DNA from: an uncultured Roseovarius sp.
GTDB taxonomy: Bacteria; Pseudomonadota; Alphaproteobacteria; Rhodobacterales; Rhodobacteraceae
Direction: 5' to 3'
Assembly: GCF_947259555.1 (NCBI RefSeq)
Contig: NZ_CAMYMD010000008.1
Location: 28,249 to 92,248, forward strand
Length of the DNA stretch: 64,000 nt
The number at the start of each line of letters is the position of its first letter. The first letter of the stretch is position 1. Under the pieces are notes generated by a model that saw nothing but the letters and a program-made list of their open reading frames with translations, did no database searches and had not been told where the DNA came from. Shown here piece by piece: positions 63,773 to 64,000 of the stretch. A program made the translations under genes and the position numbers.

Positions 63773-63881
63773 TGGTGGCATCGGCATGGATTTGCATGTG
63801 GTCGGACGGGCACCCCATAGGTCATGCCGGTCTGATCGTCGCAATCCATTCGAGCTTTCACGGCAACAGGAGAGACCGATC

Positions 63882-64000
63882 ATGAGCTACAAGAGTGACA
63901 TTGAGATTGCGCGTGAGGCGCGGAAGCGTCCGATTCAGGAGATCGGGGCGAAGCTCGGGATATCGAGCGACGATCTTCTGCCTTACGGGCATGACAAGGC
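63882..64000 (+). CDS. fhs: Formate-tetrahydrofolate ligase, 5' part
   Basis: Only the first 39 residues are inside the window: '[20 protein letters not shown]' then '[20 protein letters not shown]', the characteristic N-terminus of this enzyme (about 555 residues). It joins formate to THF using ATP, or works in reverse in methylotrophic C1 oxidation. AGGAGA lies upstream of the ATG. Position next to tmm and the amide-type transporter fits a methylated-amine C1 pathway. Truncated by the window end, not by mutation. Confidence 0.95.
   Translation, partial: MSYKSDIEIAREARKRPIQEIGAKLGISSDDLLPYGHDK

Overview
The window looks like a chromosomal stretch of a marine Roseobacter-group alphaproteobacterium (Rhodobacterales). 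It is GC-rich. It carries a DMSP lyase DddP in which every published catalytic and metal-binding position is conserved, and a trimethylamine monooxygenase (Tmm) very close to the Roseovarius enzyme as I remember it. It also has a LuxI/LuxR pair, an RpoE-ChrR singlet-oxygen switch and an rplI with the long acidic tail common in this order. Roseovarius or a close relative is my best guess, made from remembered sequences and not from a search.

Bases 1-5500 are the end of a genomic island lying against the 3' end of a tRNA-Cys gene. The island has a tyrosine recombinase that appears to lack key catalytic residues, one complete IS1182-family insertion sequence with recognisable terminal repeats, and a compact minus-strand operon. 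That operon encodes a small protein with three Thr-Lys-Thr/acidic repeats, an MvdD-type ATP-grasp ligase and a multi-pass membrane protein. I read it as an uncharacterised graspetide-type (side-chain cross-linked peptide) system, and it is the best candidate for a new system here.

Bases 5700-24900 are mostly core genome: a PCMT-family protein, TolC, a PopZ-like acidic protein, cobQ, efp, prfC, a Hint-domain protein, an atypical SDR, a sodium:solute symporter, a truncated DUF3833 remnant, guaB, tig, the quorum-sensing pair luxI/luxR (with a palindrome in front of luxI), rpsF-rpsR-rplI and a YceI protein.

Bases 24900-34500 hold minus-strand nitrogen and polyamine-type genes: a DegT aminotransferase, a PuuB-like oxidase, two glutamine-synthetase-like (PuuA-type) ligases and a class I amidotransferase. 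These are followed by an M48 peptidase, a small K+ channel, a FrnE-like protein and an acyl-CoA ligase. An XRE-cupin regulator next to them may control the block through ATTTGATCAAA-type palindromes. An SLC13 permease, a 700-base non-coding gap, tRNA-Met, an FAD-linked dehydrogenase, hemC, hemE and dddP follow.

Bases 43300-52000 hold a small membrane protein, a diguanylate cyclase, a hydrolase-OsmC fusion, chrR/rpoE and a divergent five-gene operon (flavin amine oxidase, DUF1365, MFS, DUF3833, SDR). Both rpoE and that operon have RpoE-type promoters with 18-base spacers. The cyclopropane-fatty-acid-type methyltransferase often found in such operons is missing here.

After DUF3775, dapD and mnmH, the right end is a one-carbon/methylated-amine block. 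It contains tmm, a divergent solute-binding-protein homologue without an export signal, a GntR regulator, a five-gene urea/amide-type ABC transporter, a small unknown protein and the start of formate-tetrahydrofolate ligase. The tmm and ABC control regions share a GGACCAAT motif inside or beside inverted repeats, which suggests joint control. No CRISPR array, rRNA or convincing riboswitch was seen.
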